A stretch of 64,000 nucleotides of DNA. Origin: Amycolatopsis deserti (GTDB lineage Bacteria > Actinomycetota > Actinomycetes > Mycobacteriales > Pseudonocardiaceae). Each line of letters starts with the position of its first letter. The stretch's first letter is position 1. Shown one piece after another: positions 8,156-16,467 of the stretch. Under the pieces are notes generated by a model, which saw only the letters and a program-made list of their open reading frames with translations, did not search any database and had not been told where the DNA came from. The translations under genes and the position numbers were made by a program. Where the stretch lies: assembly GCF_014653945.1 (NCBI RefSeq), contig NZ_BNAU01000007.1, positions 310,001 to 374,000 on the forward strand, read 5' to 3'.

Positions 8156-9205
8156 TCAGGGCACCAGCACGAGACGGATCGGGTTGCCCTCCTTGCGTTC
8201 CAGGTGCTCGACGGCGGTCGCGGCCTCGGCGAGCGGGTAGGTGCCGCTGATCGAGCGGCTCCACTCCACGCGGTGGTAGCGGGCCAGTTCGATGAGCTGC
8301 TCGACGGCACCGGGCTGGGAGCCGTAGTGGCCGAGGAGGCGCTGGCCGCGGTAGCTGAAGCCGATGCCGTCGGTCACGGTGAGCGGTTTCGGGGTGAGGC
8401 CGACGAGCACGAGGCGTCCGCCGAGGCCCAGGCAGCTCACCGCCTGCTCGCGCACCGGCGGGACTCCGGCCATGTCGAACGCGACGTCCAGCCCGGCGCC
8501 ACCGGTGAGGGCGAGGATCTGCTCGCGCAGGGTGGGGTCGCCCGGGTCCAGCGCCAGGTCGGCGCCGAACTCCAGCGCCCGCTCCCGCGCCGCTTCCAAC
8601 GGGTCGACCGCGACGATCGGGGCGGCGCCGATCAGCCGGAGCAGCTGCACCGCGTGCGCGCCGAGCCCGCCCGCGCCCCACACCCCGGCCGGGCGGGCCG
8701 GCTGGGCCTGGCCGGTGGCGGTGACCGCGCCCCAGGGCGTGGACACGGCGTCCGGCACGATCGCGGCCTGCACGAACGGCAGGTCGTCGGGGATCGGGAT
8801 GAGGGTGTGCTGGCTGGCGAGGGCGTACTCGGCCCAGCCGCCGTCGTAGTCGACGCCGCGCGTGCGGACCTGCAGGCAGGGGTCGCGGAAGCGGGCGCAG
8901 TTGGGGCACTGGCCGCAGCGCTCGCCCGCCTCGAGCGCGACGCGCTGGCCCTCGTGCCAGCGGTCCGGGACGTCGGGCCCGATCGCGTCGATCTCGCCCG
9001 CCACCTCGTGACCCAGCGTGACTTCCGGGGTTTCCAGGAAGAGCGGCGTGAGGGTGCCGTCGATCAGATGCACGTCGGACAGGCACACGCCGGCCGCGCG
9101 CACCTTGATCCGGACCTGGCCGGGCCCGGGTTCGGGGATCGGCACCTCCCGGACGCCGAACTTGCGCGAGCCGATCTCCAGCCGGCCGGCCAGCATCGTG
9201 GCCAT
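8156..9205 (-). CDS. Zinc-dependent alcohol dehydrogenase family protein
   Basis: This medium-chain dehydrogenase of 349 residues has a catalytic zinc site with Cys in AAGVCLSDVH and His in TLGHEVAGE. It has a structural zinc-like cluster in the CGQCPNCARFRDPC region and a nucleotide-binding GAGGLGAHAVQL motif. Members oxidise alcohols or reduce aldehydes with NAD(P)H. The start is ATG 9205, with GGGAGG seven bases upstream, preferred over ATG 9244. It lies 47 nt upstream of the LigD polymerase gene, but I see no functional link between them. Confidence 0.88.
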   Translation of the reverse strand: MATMLAGRLEIGSRKFGVREVPIPEPGPGQVRIKVRAAGVCLSDVHLIDGTLTPLFLETPEVTLGHEVAGEIDAIGPDVPDRWHEGQRVALEAGERCGQCPNCARFRDPCLQVRTRGVDYDGGWAEYALASQHTLIPIPDDLPFVQAAIVPDAVSTPWGAVTATGQAQPARPAGVWGAGGLGAHAVQLLRLIGAAPIVAVDPLEAARERALEFGADLALDPGDPTLREQILALTGGAGLDVAFDMAGVPPVREQAVSCLGLGGRLVLVGLTPKPLTVTDGIGFSYRGQRLLGHYGSQPGAVEQLIELARYHRVEWSRSISGTYPLAEAATAVEHLERKEGNPIRLVLVP

Positions 9206-9338
9206 GCGTGTCCTCCCGTTCGTTGCGGTGGCGTTCCTTCGCATGGTCGCCCAGCCGCGCGGGTCTCACACGTGAGTTCTCCCTTCTTGGCACGATCGGT
9301 GGCAGAATCGGAGGGGACCCGTCTGGGGGAGGTCTTCC

Positions 9339-9551
9339 ATGGTGATTCTGGTGGTCATCGTCAGCCTTATTGTTTTGTTGCTGGTCGCCGCGGGGGTGCA
9401 CGACTTGCGCACCCGCCGCAAGCGGCCAGTCAGCCCCTGGACGACGGACGAACTGATCGAGCACCGCCGCGACGTGCGTGCCGCGAACGGCGTGAACTTC
9501 CGGGTGCGCGACTTCGACTGGATGGCCGTGCGGCGCCGCAAGCCGCGGTGA
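9339..9551 (+). CDS. Small single-pass membrane protein
   Basis: This 70-residue protein has one N-terminal hydrophobic helix (about residues 2-19) followed by a basic cytoplasmic tail ending RRRKPR. It has a very good ribosome site (GGGGGAGG, six bases ahead of ATG 9339) and is divergent from the alcohol dehydrogenase. I do not recognise the family. Good start signals and a sensible topology argue that it is real. Confidence 0.7.
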   Translation: MVILVVIVSLIVLLLVAAGVHDLRTRRKRPVSPWTTDELIEHRRDVRAANGVNFRVRDFDWMAVRRRKPR

Positions 9552-9577
9552 GGTTCCCGCTGCCGGTGGGCCGGTGC

Positions 9578-10103
9578 CGACCGCAGTGGGTGGGGCCGAG
9601 GGGCACCGCAGCCGGCGGACCAGGCGAGGATTCACTTGGGCGCGACCCAAGGCGCACCTCCGCGCGCGGGCCTAAGAGCACCGCTGTCGGCTGGCTTTAG
9701 GGCACTGCCACGGGCGGCCTTAGGGCGCACCGCTGTGGGCGGGCCTTGGGGTACCGCTGTCGATGGGTTTTAAGCCACCGCTGCCGGCGGGCCGAGGCGA
9801 GGCTCCGCCTGGGAGCGGCCCCAAGGCACACCGCCGCGGGCGGCCCTAGCCACCGCAGCGGGTGGGTCCAAGGGGGCACCGCTGTCGGCGGGCCGAGGGG
9901 GCACCGCTGTCGGCGGGCCGAGGCGAGGCTCCGCCCGGGGGCAACCCAAGGCACACCGCCGCGGGCGGCCCTAGCCACCGCTGCGGGTGGGTCCGAGGGG
10001 GCACCGCTGTCGGCGGGCCGAGGCGAGGCTCCGCCCGGGGGCAACCCAAGACGCACCGCCGCGCGCGGGCCTTGGGCACCGCTGTGTGCCGGGCGTCGGC
10101 TGG
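9578..10103. repeat. 25-bp modular tandem repeat with a 100-bp higher-order period
   Basis: About 21 imperfect modules of 25 bp run head to tail. Most begin (C)ACCGCYG and contain a short GC dyad such as CCGC-N4-GGCGG. Around 9902-10100 the modules form a 100-bp unit of four kinds, repeated at 9902 and 10002. An earlier copy at 9777 is separated from 9902 by one extra 25-bp module. Modules are contiguous with no spacers, so this is not CRISPR. Because 25 is not a multiple of three, the long open frames here cannot be a repeat protein. Function is unknown. Confidence 0.75.
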
Positions 10104-10324
10104 TTCTGAGTGGGGCGTCTTTCTCCTCCTCTGTGTGAACGCGGATCGGTCGTCGGCGGCGGCGGCCTCGGCCGGGCTCCCGGGCGCGCCTGAGCACGCC
10201 CGGCCGATGCCCGCGCCGATCGAGCGCGATGCACCGCGTCCTGCTCGCGCGGCAGATTTGGCGCCCGCCATGCTTGATGGGCTGGCTCCACCGTCGAGTC
10301 GATCATGTACAAGGAGTCGGCAGC
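10104..10324. other. Unassigned GC-rich spacer
   Basis: This stretch lies between the 25-bp array and the large hairpin at 10325. It has open frames in several phases, but none with a ribosome site, codon bias or recognisable protein. I see no RNA gene. It is probably non-coding. Confidence 0.4.
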
Positions 10325-10359
10325 GGATTCCCGGCCAGGGTTGCCCTGGCCGGGAATCC
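10325..10359. repeat. Perfect 16-bp inverted repeat
   Basis: Arms 10325-10340 and 10344-10359 are perfectly complementary and separated by TTG, giving a very stable hairpin (left arm GGATTCCCGGCCAGGG). It sits alone in a non-coding repeat zone about 340 bp beyond the end of the DUF4262 gene. It could be a strong terminator, a transcribed hairpin or the end of a small mobile repeat. No T-run follows. Confidence 0.7.
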
Positions 10360-10531
10360 GTCCTCCCGCGGAAGGCTGTTGCCGTCGGCGCTGCGCCTCA
10401 GCGGTGTCCAAGGCGAGGGCGAGTGGCGGTGCCCTCTTGGGCATGCGCGGCGGCGGGTGGCTGGGACGTGGGCCTGTTCGGCGGCAGGGTGCCTTGTCTG
10501 TCCGGGCAAGCGGCGCGCCCGACGCCAGGCG

Positions 10532-10637
10532 GTGCGCGGCAAGGCCAAGCGGGTGCGCGCCGAAGCCAGGCGCGTGCGCGGTAAGGCCAAGCGCGTGCGC
10601 GCCGAAGCCAGGCGGGGGCGCGTCGAAGGCCGGGCGC
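10532..10637. repeat. Five tandem copies of a 21-bp repeat
   Basis: Units start at 10532, 10553, 10574, 10595 and 10616. They alternate between two variants, GTGCGCGGYAAGGCCAAGCG and GTGCGCGCCGAAGCCAGGCG, so the effective period is 42 bp. On the plus strand one frame would read a basic heptad (VRGKAKR/VRAEARR), but no gene start or stop frames it. It lies just past the 3' end of the DUF4262 gene. Confidence 0.75.
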
Positions 10638-10702
10638 GTGGGTCCGCTAAGCCACCGTGCCTTGCCCACCCGCGCAGCCCATCCGCCTGGCGCACGGGTT
10701 TC

Positions 10703-11200
10703 CTAGGGCCAAGGAGGGTTCGCCAGCTGGGCGAGGCTCGCGGCGGCGCGAGGGCCTAGTACTGGCTGGCGTCCGCCGGGGCCTTGCCATCCTTGGTGCC
10801 ATGGCCAGTGCCCCTGGGCGTCCGCGTGGACCAGTTGCGTTGCCCGGATCCGGGGGCCGTACAGGTCCACCGCGGTGGTCAGGTGCACCGACGGCACCTC
10901 CACCGCCACGGCTTCCATCAGCAGGTTTCCCGGGCCCGGCAGCCGCTCGCCCGGATCGAGGTCTGGCTCGCCCGTGTGGAGCAGGTGTGCGGCGACCTCG
11001 TTCAGCACGTCGCGGGCCGGCAGCGGCTCCATGGCCGTCACCAGCAGCTCCGGTCTTCCCCGGCCCGTCAGGCCCACCGTGTACGCCCACGGCGGGCGCG
11101 AACCGTTGCCCTCGAACGAAATCACCGCCCACCCGTGCTCGCCGATGATTTCGCACAGGTGCCGCAGGTGCCCGCCCGGCCGGTCGCACTTTCCGCACAT
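10703..11200 (-). CDS. DUF4262 domain-containing protein
   Basis: This 165-residue protein has the DUF4262 pattern: an N-terminal CGKC pair, then GWAVISFEGN, PWAYTVGLTGRGRPELLV and a C-terminal WPWHQG-type motif. The family is cytoplasmic and widespread in actinobacteria, with no known activity. Length is typical. The gene stands alone, upstream of the catabolic monooxygenase but separated from it by about 100 bp with opposite flanking repeats. The C-terminal 30 residues run toward the 21-bp repeat zone and look less conserved. Confidence 0.85.
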   Translation of the reverse strand: MCGKCDRPGGHLRHLCEIIGEHGWAVISFEGNGSRPPWAYTVGLTGRGRPELLVTAMEPLPARDVLNEVAAHLLHTGEPDLDPGERLPGPGNLLMEAVAVEVPSVHLTTAVDLYGPRIRATQLVHADAQGHWPWHQGWQGPGGRQPVLGPRAAASLAQLANPPWP

Positions 11201-11298
11201 CGTCTCCCCCTCGGAGTTCGCGTTGCTGTGCGATCGACTATGCAGGGCGGCACCGACAAAAAGACAGTCCCGGCACCGTCGGCTTCACCCGATCGTGG

Positions 11299-13044
11299 CT
11301 AATTGGGGAAAGATTGACGGTGCAGCACCCGGTTCAGCACCTCGCGGAGCACCTCCACGTGCCCGGAAGGCACCTCCGACACACTCCGCCAGGCCACGTA
11401 ACCATCCGGACGAACCAGGACACAACCGCCCTCATCCAGGCCCGACACCCGGCGCCACTCGCCATAGGCGTCCCGGGCGCCGGAATCCCCGACGCACACC
11501 GCCCGCAACGACAACTCCTCCGCGGCGGAAACCCAAGCCCCACCGGCGAGACCGGTCACCACGGTGAACTCGCCCCGCCCGACCAAATCCAAAGTAGACA
11601 AGCGAGCACCCTGCGAGTCCACCAGCCACGCGTGCGGCAACTTCGCCCCGGGCCGGGTCGAGGACTGGTGGTACAGCTCCGGATCCCGCTCCCACACCTC
11701 CGGCTCAGCGTCGTCCGGGATCACCGCGCCTGACGAGTACCGCTGGTTCAGCTCGACCCCGTGCGCGTTGAACTCGTAGTTCTTCAGCTCGATCGCCTCG
11801 TGCAGGGCCTGCCGCCGCTTCACGCCCTCCGCATCCGCCGCCCGGCACGCCGCCAGCCCGGCCACGATGCCCTCGTCGTCCCCACCACCCGCGATGCCCA
11901 GCGCCGCGAAGATCGGCCCGAACTGGTCGCGGCTCAGGTTCGCCCGGTCCACGATCTGCTTGCCCACCGGCGCCCGCTCCGCCGTGTACGTCTCCAGCAG
12001 CCCCGGCCCCGCCTCACCGCGCAGCACCATCGCCAGCTTCCACGCCAGGTTGTAGGAATCCTGGATCGAGGTGTTCGACCCGAGCCCGTTCGACGGCGGA
12101 TGCCGGTGCACGGCGTCGCCCGCGCAGAAGACCCGGCCGCGGGAATACTCGGTGGCGTAGGAGTGGTTGACCGTCCACAGTGAAGTGGACGTGATCTCCA
12201 CATCGATCGACGGGTCGCCCACCAGGTCGTGCACGATCTCGCGCGCGGCCGCTTCGTCGACCTCCGGTGGCGGCTGCGAGATGTCGTAACCCCAGGTCAG
12301 CAGCCATTCGTCCCACGGCCGCACCATCCGCACCAGGCCCATGCCGATGCCGCCGAGGTGCGCCCCGGGCCGCATCACCCAGTACAGCACGCTCGGCCGG
12401 TGCGCGACGTGCCGGGACAGGTCGGCCCGGAACACGATGTTCATGCTGCCGGCCTTGCCGCTCTGCCCGGCGATGGGCAGCCCGACCTGCTCCGCGACCA
12501 GGCTGCGGCCGCCGTCCGCGCCGATCAGGTACCGGGCGCGGACGGTGAACTCGTCGCCCCGGACCCGGTCGAACAACCGCGCGGTGACGCCGTCCGCGTC
12601 CTGTTCCAAGGACAGGAACTCGGTGTCGAACCGCACCTTCGCGCCGCGGGCCGCGGCGTTGTTGACCAGGATCGGTTCGAGGTAGGTCTGCGGCAGGTCG
12701 ATCATGCCGCACGGGCTGGCCGCCGCGTACTCGCTGAGCGACCGCGGCCCGGTGCCCCACGTGCGGATGCGGCCGATCTCCTCGCCGGCCAGCGAGGTGC
12801 ACAGCACGGTGTCGCCCATCAGTTCCTGCGGTGTGCCCGCGGCCAGCGCCTCCTTCTCGACGCCGGCGTCGCGCAGCACCTCGAGCGTGCGCTGGTTGGT
12901 GATGTGGGCGCGCGGGGTGTTCGCGACCCAGCCGTACTTGCTGACGAGCAGCGTCCGCACCCCGTATGTGGCGAGCAGCAACGCCGCGGAACCACCCGCG
13001 GGACCGCTGCCCACGACCAGGACGTCGGTGTCGAAGGTCTGCAT
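11299..13044 (-). CDS. FAD-dependent aromatic monooxygenase (phenol/resorcinol hydroxylase type)
   Basis: This 581-residue class A flavoprotein hydroxylase resembles 2,4-dichlorophenol and resorcinol hydroxylases. Visible motifs are the FAD-binding GSGPAGGSAALLLA near the N-terminus, the DG motif LIGADGGRS, and the second FAD motif VFCAGDAVHRHPP. A thioredoxin-like C-terminal domain follows. It probably uses NAD(P)H and oxygen to add a hydroxyl ortho to a phenol. Only 8 nt separate it from the upstream fused maleylacetate reductase/hydroxyquinol dioxygenase gene. Its ATG has AGGAG five bases ahead. Context suggests the product is hydroxyquinol, from resorcinol or a similar phenol. Confidence 0.88.
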   Translation of the reverse strand: MQTFDTDVLVVGSGPAGGSAALLLATYGVRTLLVSKYGWVANTPRAHITNQRTLEVLRDAGVEKEALAAGTPQELMGDTVLCTSLAGEEIGRIRTWGTGPRSLSEYAAASPCGMIDLPQTYLEPILVNNAAARGAKVRFDTEFLSLEQDADGVTARLFDRVRGDEFTVRARYLIGADGGRSLVAEQVGLPIAGQSGKAGSMNIVFRADLSRHVAHRPSVLYWVMRPGAHLGGIGMGLVRMVRPWDEWLLTWGYDISQPPPEVDEAAAREIVHDLVGDPSIDVEITSTSLWTVNHSYATEYSRGRVFCAGDAVHRHPPSNGLGSNTSIQDSYNLAWKLAMVLRGEAGPGLLETYTAERAPVGKQIVDRANLSRDQFGPIFAALGIAGGGDDEGIVAGLAACRAADAEGVKRRQALHEAIELKNYEFNAHGVELNQRYSSGAVIPDDAEPEVWERDPELYHQSSTRPGAKLPHAWLVDSQGARLSTLDLVGRGEFTVVTGLAGGAWVSAAEELSLRAVCVGDSGARDAYGEWRRVSGLDEGGCVLVRPDGYVAWRSVSEVPSGHVEVLREVLNRVLHRQSFPN

Positions 13045-13052
13045 GGAAACTC

Positions 13053-14984
13053 CTAGCGCGCGATGCGGAAGGTGAACTCGAGCAACCGCCACTCGCCGTC
13101 CACGGCCCGCCCGTCCGGGGTGGGGCCGCGCCGCGGGACGAAGTCCACGACGAGGGAATCCTTGACGCCGAAGACGGTGTCGCCGCGACCGGACGAGGTG
13201 TCCAGGTACGGCCCGCCCCGCACGAACAGCTGGGTGATGAGCTGCTGGTGCCCCGGCGCGTTGATCATGAAGTGCACATGCGGCGCCCGCCACGGGTGCC
13301 GTCCGGTGGCCGCGAGCATCCGGCCGACCGGGCCGTCCTCCGGGATCGGGTACTCCTTGGGCAGGATCGACCAGAACCGCACCCGGCCGTCGGCGTCGCT
13401 GTGGAAGCGGGCACGCAGGACCGGGCCATCCAGGTCGGGCAGCTGCACGTCGTAAAAACCGTCCTCATTGGACTGCCACACGTCGACCACGGCGTCGCGG
13501 ACCGGCTTGCCGTCCGGGTCGGCGACGCGGATGTCGGCCCACATCGGGGTGCCGGGCAGGCCCCGGGCGATGTCGGTGCCGTGTTCGACGGCCGGCGGGC
13601 CCTCGACGTAGAACGGGCCGAGCACCGCCGACGGCGTGGTGTCCGGGGTGCGGGAGTTGGTGAGCACGTCCACCGCGCTGGACACGCCCAGCACGTCGGA
13701 GAGCAGCACGAACTCCTGCCGCGTGTCGGTCGTGATGTGGCCGGCGCGGGTGAGGAAGTCGATGGCGTACTGCCATTCGTCCTGGGTGACGTCGTTGGCG
13801 GAGACGTAGTGGTGCAGGTGCCGGACCAGGTCGGTGACCAGCTGTTTCGCACGCGGGTCCGGCGCTTGGTCGAAGCTGGCGACGACCTGGCGGGTGAGCC
13901 AGCTCAGATCGGGCACGGCGCGGCCACCGCCCGGGCGCTCGCCGTGCCACGCCTGCCGCAGCAGCTCCTCGATGCCCTCGCGGGTCAGCTCGCGCGGGTT
14001 CGGGTACGGCTTGGCGGTGGCGAGTTCAGCCGCGCGGGGCACGTCGTCCAGGCTCATGCCCAGCTCGTGCAGCGAGGTCGGCCCGCCGCAGCGGACGATG
14101 AGGTCGTACACACCGCTGGGTGCGTCGGGGGCGCCGAGCGCGGCCGCGATGCGGGTCATGACCTCGGGCGCGGCCGGGGCGTTGTAGGCCATGGCGTGCG
14201 GGAGGATCACCGTGTGGGTTTCGGCGTGCGGCAGGTCGAACGAGCCGCCGAGGGTGTGGCAGAGCTTGTGGTGCAGGCTCATGCCGACGGTCGCCAGGCA
14301 GGTCCCGGCGAGCCACGCGGCCTGCAACAGGTCGGCGCGGGCGTCCACATCGAACGGATCGGCGACGAGCGTCGGCAGCGACCGGGCGATGCGCGCGATG
14401 GCGTCCAGGGCCATGCCGTCGACGATCGGGTTCGCCTGCGGGGAGTACAGGGCCTCGACGGCGTGGGCCATCGCGTTGATGCCGCTGGTCACCGAGACGG
14501 CGACGGGCAAGCCGAGGGTCAGGTCGACGTCGTAGATCACCGTCTCGGGCAGGATCGCGGGCGATGACCGGGTGGTCTTGCGGCCGTTCTCCGTCTCGCC
14601 GAGGACGGGGGTGACCTCGGAGCCGGCGTACGTGGTCGGCAGGATGACCTGCGGCAGACCGGTGCGCACGGCGAGCGCCTTGGCCAGCCCGGTGGTGGAG
14701 CCGCCGCCGATCGCGACCAGGCAGTCCGCCTCGTGTTCGGCGAGTACGTCGAGGGCCTGCTCGGTGACCTCGACGGGCGTGTGCATGGCGGCGCCGTCGA
14801 ACTCCCCGGCGAGCAGCGGACCGAGCGCGTCCCGCACCGGCTGGGCGGCGTCGTGCAGTGGTGGGCTGGACAGCAGCAGGACCCGCGTGCCGCCGAGCCG
14901 CGCCACCTCCTCGCGCACCTGAGCGACCGTCCCCGAGCCGAACACGACCCGGGCCGGATGAGCCGAGTAGACGAAGCCCCGCAT
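13053..14984 (-). CDS. Bifunctional maleylacetate reductase / hydroxyquinol 1,2-dioxygenase
   Basis: One 643-residue frame holds two complete enzymes. Residues about 1-355 are an iron-type alcohol dehydrogenase of the maleylacetate reductase class (GGGSTTGLAKALA, TTYAGSEVTP, HHKLCHTLGG, LPHAETHTVILPHAM). Residues about 365-643 are an intradiol dioxygenase. Its iron ligands are visible as Tyr in GFYDVQ, Tyr in KEYPIP and two His in PHVHF. The dioxygenase opens hydroxyquinol to maleylacetate, and the reductase then makes 3-oxoadipate. The two steps are consecutive, although the domain order is reversed. The fusion is clean, with no frameshift. It is followed by the monooxygenase gene and preceded by an AraC regulator. 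Confidence 0.93.
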   Translation of the reverse strand: MRGFVYSAHPARVVFGSGTVAQVREEVARLGGTRVLLLSSPPLHDAAQPVRDALGPLLAGEFDGAAMHTPVEVTEQALDVLAEHEADCLVAIGGGSTTGLAKALAVRTGLPQVILPTTYAGSEVTPVLGETENGRKTTRSSPAILPETVIYDVDLTLGLPVAVSVTSGINAMAHAVEALYSPQANPIVDGMALDAIARIARSLPTLVADPFDVDARADLLQAAWLAGTCLATVGMSLHHKLCHTLGGSFDLPHAETHTVILPHAMAYNAPAAPEVMTRIAAALGAPDAPSGVYDLIVRCGGPTSLHELGMSLDDVPRAAELATAKPYPNPRELTREGIEELLRQAWHGERPGGGRAVPDLSWLTRQVVASFDQAPDPRAKQLVTDLVRHLHHYVSANDVTQDEWQYAIDFLTRAGHITTDTRQEFVLLSDVLGVSSAVDVLTNSRTPDTTPSAVLGPFYVEGPPAVEHGTDIARGLPGTPMWADIRVADPDGKPVRDAVVDVWQSNEDGFYDVQLPDLDGPVLRARFHSDADGRVRFWSILPKEYPIPEDGPVGRMLAATGRHPWRAPHVHFMINAPGHQQLITQLFVRGGPYLDTSSGRGDTVFGVKDSLVVDFVPRRGPTPDGRAVDGEWRLLEFTFRIAR

Positions 14985-15161
14985 TTTCGCGCTCCACTCC
15001 GCTTGCCGCCGATGTGTGACGAGTATCGGCCGCAGCGGTGGACGGACGCCTGCACGTTCTGAGCATCCTTCGGCACAAAACGCGCACGGCGCGCCAGCCG
15101 GGGCTTTGCACCAGCCGGAGCTGGGTGGTCATCCCGGAGCCTGCCCGTCCGGCGAGGACAT

Positions 15162-15177
15162 CTTTTGATCCTAAAAG
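15162..15177. promoter_or_regulatory. AT-rich palindrome in the catabolic promoter region
   Basis: The 274-bp gap between the AraC gene and the fused catabolic gene holds one clear AT-rich dyad, CTTTT-N6-AAAAG, in a region otherwise about 70% GC. It is a plausible activator site or core promoter for the operon reading leftwards from 14984. The rest of the gap shows nothing I can name. Confidence 0.3.
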
Positions 15178-15258
15178 CCGCGCCTCGGGAGGCGACGAGC
15201 CCGCCCTACGGGCGGATGCGCGTCCATCGCCGGCTTGCGGTTTTGGGGTGGAGTCGGC

Positions 15259-16110
15259 CTAGGAATTTCCCCGCCGATACGCCCCCGGCGTAACCCCCAT
15301 CCGTCCGCGCATCACGCGCGTGAGGTGTTCCTGGTGCGAGAACCCGCATCGCGCAGCCACCTCCGGAATGGACAACGCACTCCCCCGCAACAACCGGCAA
15401 GCGTGCTCGACCCGTAGCCGCATCAAGTACCGGTGCGGGGTCTCGCCCGTGGCGGCCTTGAAGCGGCGCGTGAACTGGCTGACGCTCAGCGCCGCGGCGG
15501 CCGCGAGGTCGGCCAGCGGCAGCGGGTCCGCCAGGCGCTGCTCCATGAGTTCCCGCGCCGCGGCGAGCTGGGTCCGGGACAGCGCGGCCGACTCCGGCTC
15601 GACAGCCGTCCCGTAGCGGTGGGCCAGGTGCGCGGCGAGCAGGCCGCCCAGGTGGTCGACGTAGGTGCGGGCCGTGGGCGTCCACCGGCGCAGCACGTCG
15701 TCCAGGCTCAGCATCACCTGTTCGGCCAGTGGATCGGCGACGACCACCTCCTCGCCGAGGCCGACCGGTCCGCCGGCGGCCTCACGCAGCACCGAGTCGG
15801 GCAGGTAGGCGTGCACGGTCCGCAGCTGCCCGCCCAACTCCACGGTGAGATCGCGGCCGGCGGGGTGCAGGAACAGCCCGCCGGCGGGGATGCGGGCCAC
15901 CTGGTGCCGCCCGCGGCGGACGGTCACCGGGCCATCCAGGTGCAGGATCACCAGGTGGGTGCCCGCCGCGTCGAAACTCGCGCGGTAGGGCGTTTCGGCC
16001 TGGGTGGAGACGTAGAGCCGGTCCCAGCCCAGGCCCGCGCTGGAGCGGGCCGGGTGGATCCACGGCTGGCGCAGGATGCCGTTCGTGTCGGCCAGGCTCA
16101 GCTCGGGCAC
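15259..16110 (-). CDS. AraC family transcriptional regulator
   Basis: This 283-residue protein has an N-terminal cupin-like sensor (about residues 20-160) and two C-terminal helix-turn-helix units (about 180-280). The units include LADLAAAAALSVSQFTRRFK and the closing IPEVAARCGFSHQEHLTRVMR. The GTG start at 16110 has GAGGAGG just upstream. It lies in the same direction directly ahead of the hydroxyquinol operon. By analogy with other AraC-type catabolic activators, it should respond to the aromatic substrate and switch on the two downstream genes. Confidence 0.9.
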   Translation of the reverse strand: MPELSLADTNGILRQPWIHPARSSAGLGWDRLYVSTQAETPYRASFDAAGTHLVILHLDGPVTVRRGRHQVARIPAGGLFLHPAGRDLTVELGGQLRTVHAYLPDSVLREAAGGPVGLGEEVVVADPLAEQVMLSLDDVLRRWTPTARTYVDHLGGLLAAHLAHRYGTAVEPESAALSRTQLAAARELMEQRLADPLPLADLAAAAALSVSQFTRRFKAATGETPHRYLMRLRVEHACRLLRGSALSIPEVAARCGFSHQEHLTRVMRGRMGVTPGAYRRGNS

Positions 16111-16153
16111 GCGTCCTCCTCGGCGTCGAGGTGGTGCCCAGTCTAGGTCGTCG

Positions 16154-16402
16154 TCAGGCGCGCGAAAGGTGGTGACGCGTGCGCGGAGCCGTGGCGGTCC
16201 GGAACTCCGGGCGGGCGACCTCCGCCCGGCGGGCGGCCACCTCGCCGCGGATCCGGAGCGCGTCGCGGTCTTCCAGGTCGAAGCTGCCGGACATCCGCGG
16301 CGGCTCCTGACGGCGGTGGTTGCGGTTCAGGCCCCACACGATCAGGGCGATGAGCAGGAGGAACATCAACAAACCGATCATGGCAGAAATTATTCGCCGC
16401 AT
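16154..16402 (-). CDS. Small membrane-anchored protein
   Basis: This 82-residue protein has one N-terminal membrane span (about residues 8-25) and a charged tail rich in Arg and Glu. I know no family. ATG 16402 is used because GGCAGG lies five bases ahead. An internal ATG at 16381 is possible. It is divergent from the GlxA/FtrA-like regulator and shares its repeat-containing promoter. It lies 43 nt upstream of the AraC gene and could be its first operon partner. Confidence 0.6.
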   Translation of the reverse strand: MRRIISAMIGLLMFLLLIALIVWGLNRNHRRQEPPRMSGSFDLEDRDALRIRGEVAARRAEVARPEFRTATAPRTRHHLSRA

Positions 16403-16454
16403 CAGAACCTGCCAGAAGTGGCAGAACGGTCCTTGTCCGGCAAAATCCTGCCAG
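16381..16454. promoter_or_regulatory. Repeated TGCCA/TGGCA half-sites between divergent genes
   Basis: A palindrome TGCCA-GAAG-TGGCA lies at 16410-16423. Further single half-sites lie nearby: TGGCAGAA near 16381 and CTGCCA near 16449. This pattern between two divergent starts (16402 and 16468) looks like an operator, probably for the adjacent AraC-domain regulator. Confidence 0.45.
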
Positions 16455-16467
16455 CTACTCTGTGACC

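Noticed and set aside
9578-10103. CRISPR array
   Set aside because: Modules are contiguous 25-mers with no unique spacers and no cas genes nearby.
9846-10669. Long open frames in both strands through the repeats as repeat proteins
   Set aside because: A 25-bp period shifts frame every unit, there are no ribosome sites, and the composition is Pro/Arg/Gly junk.
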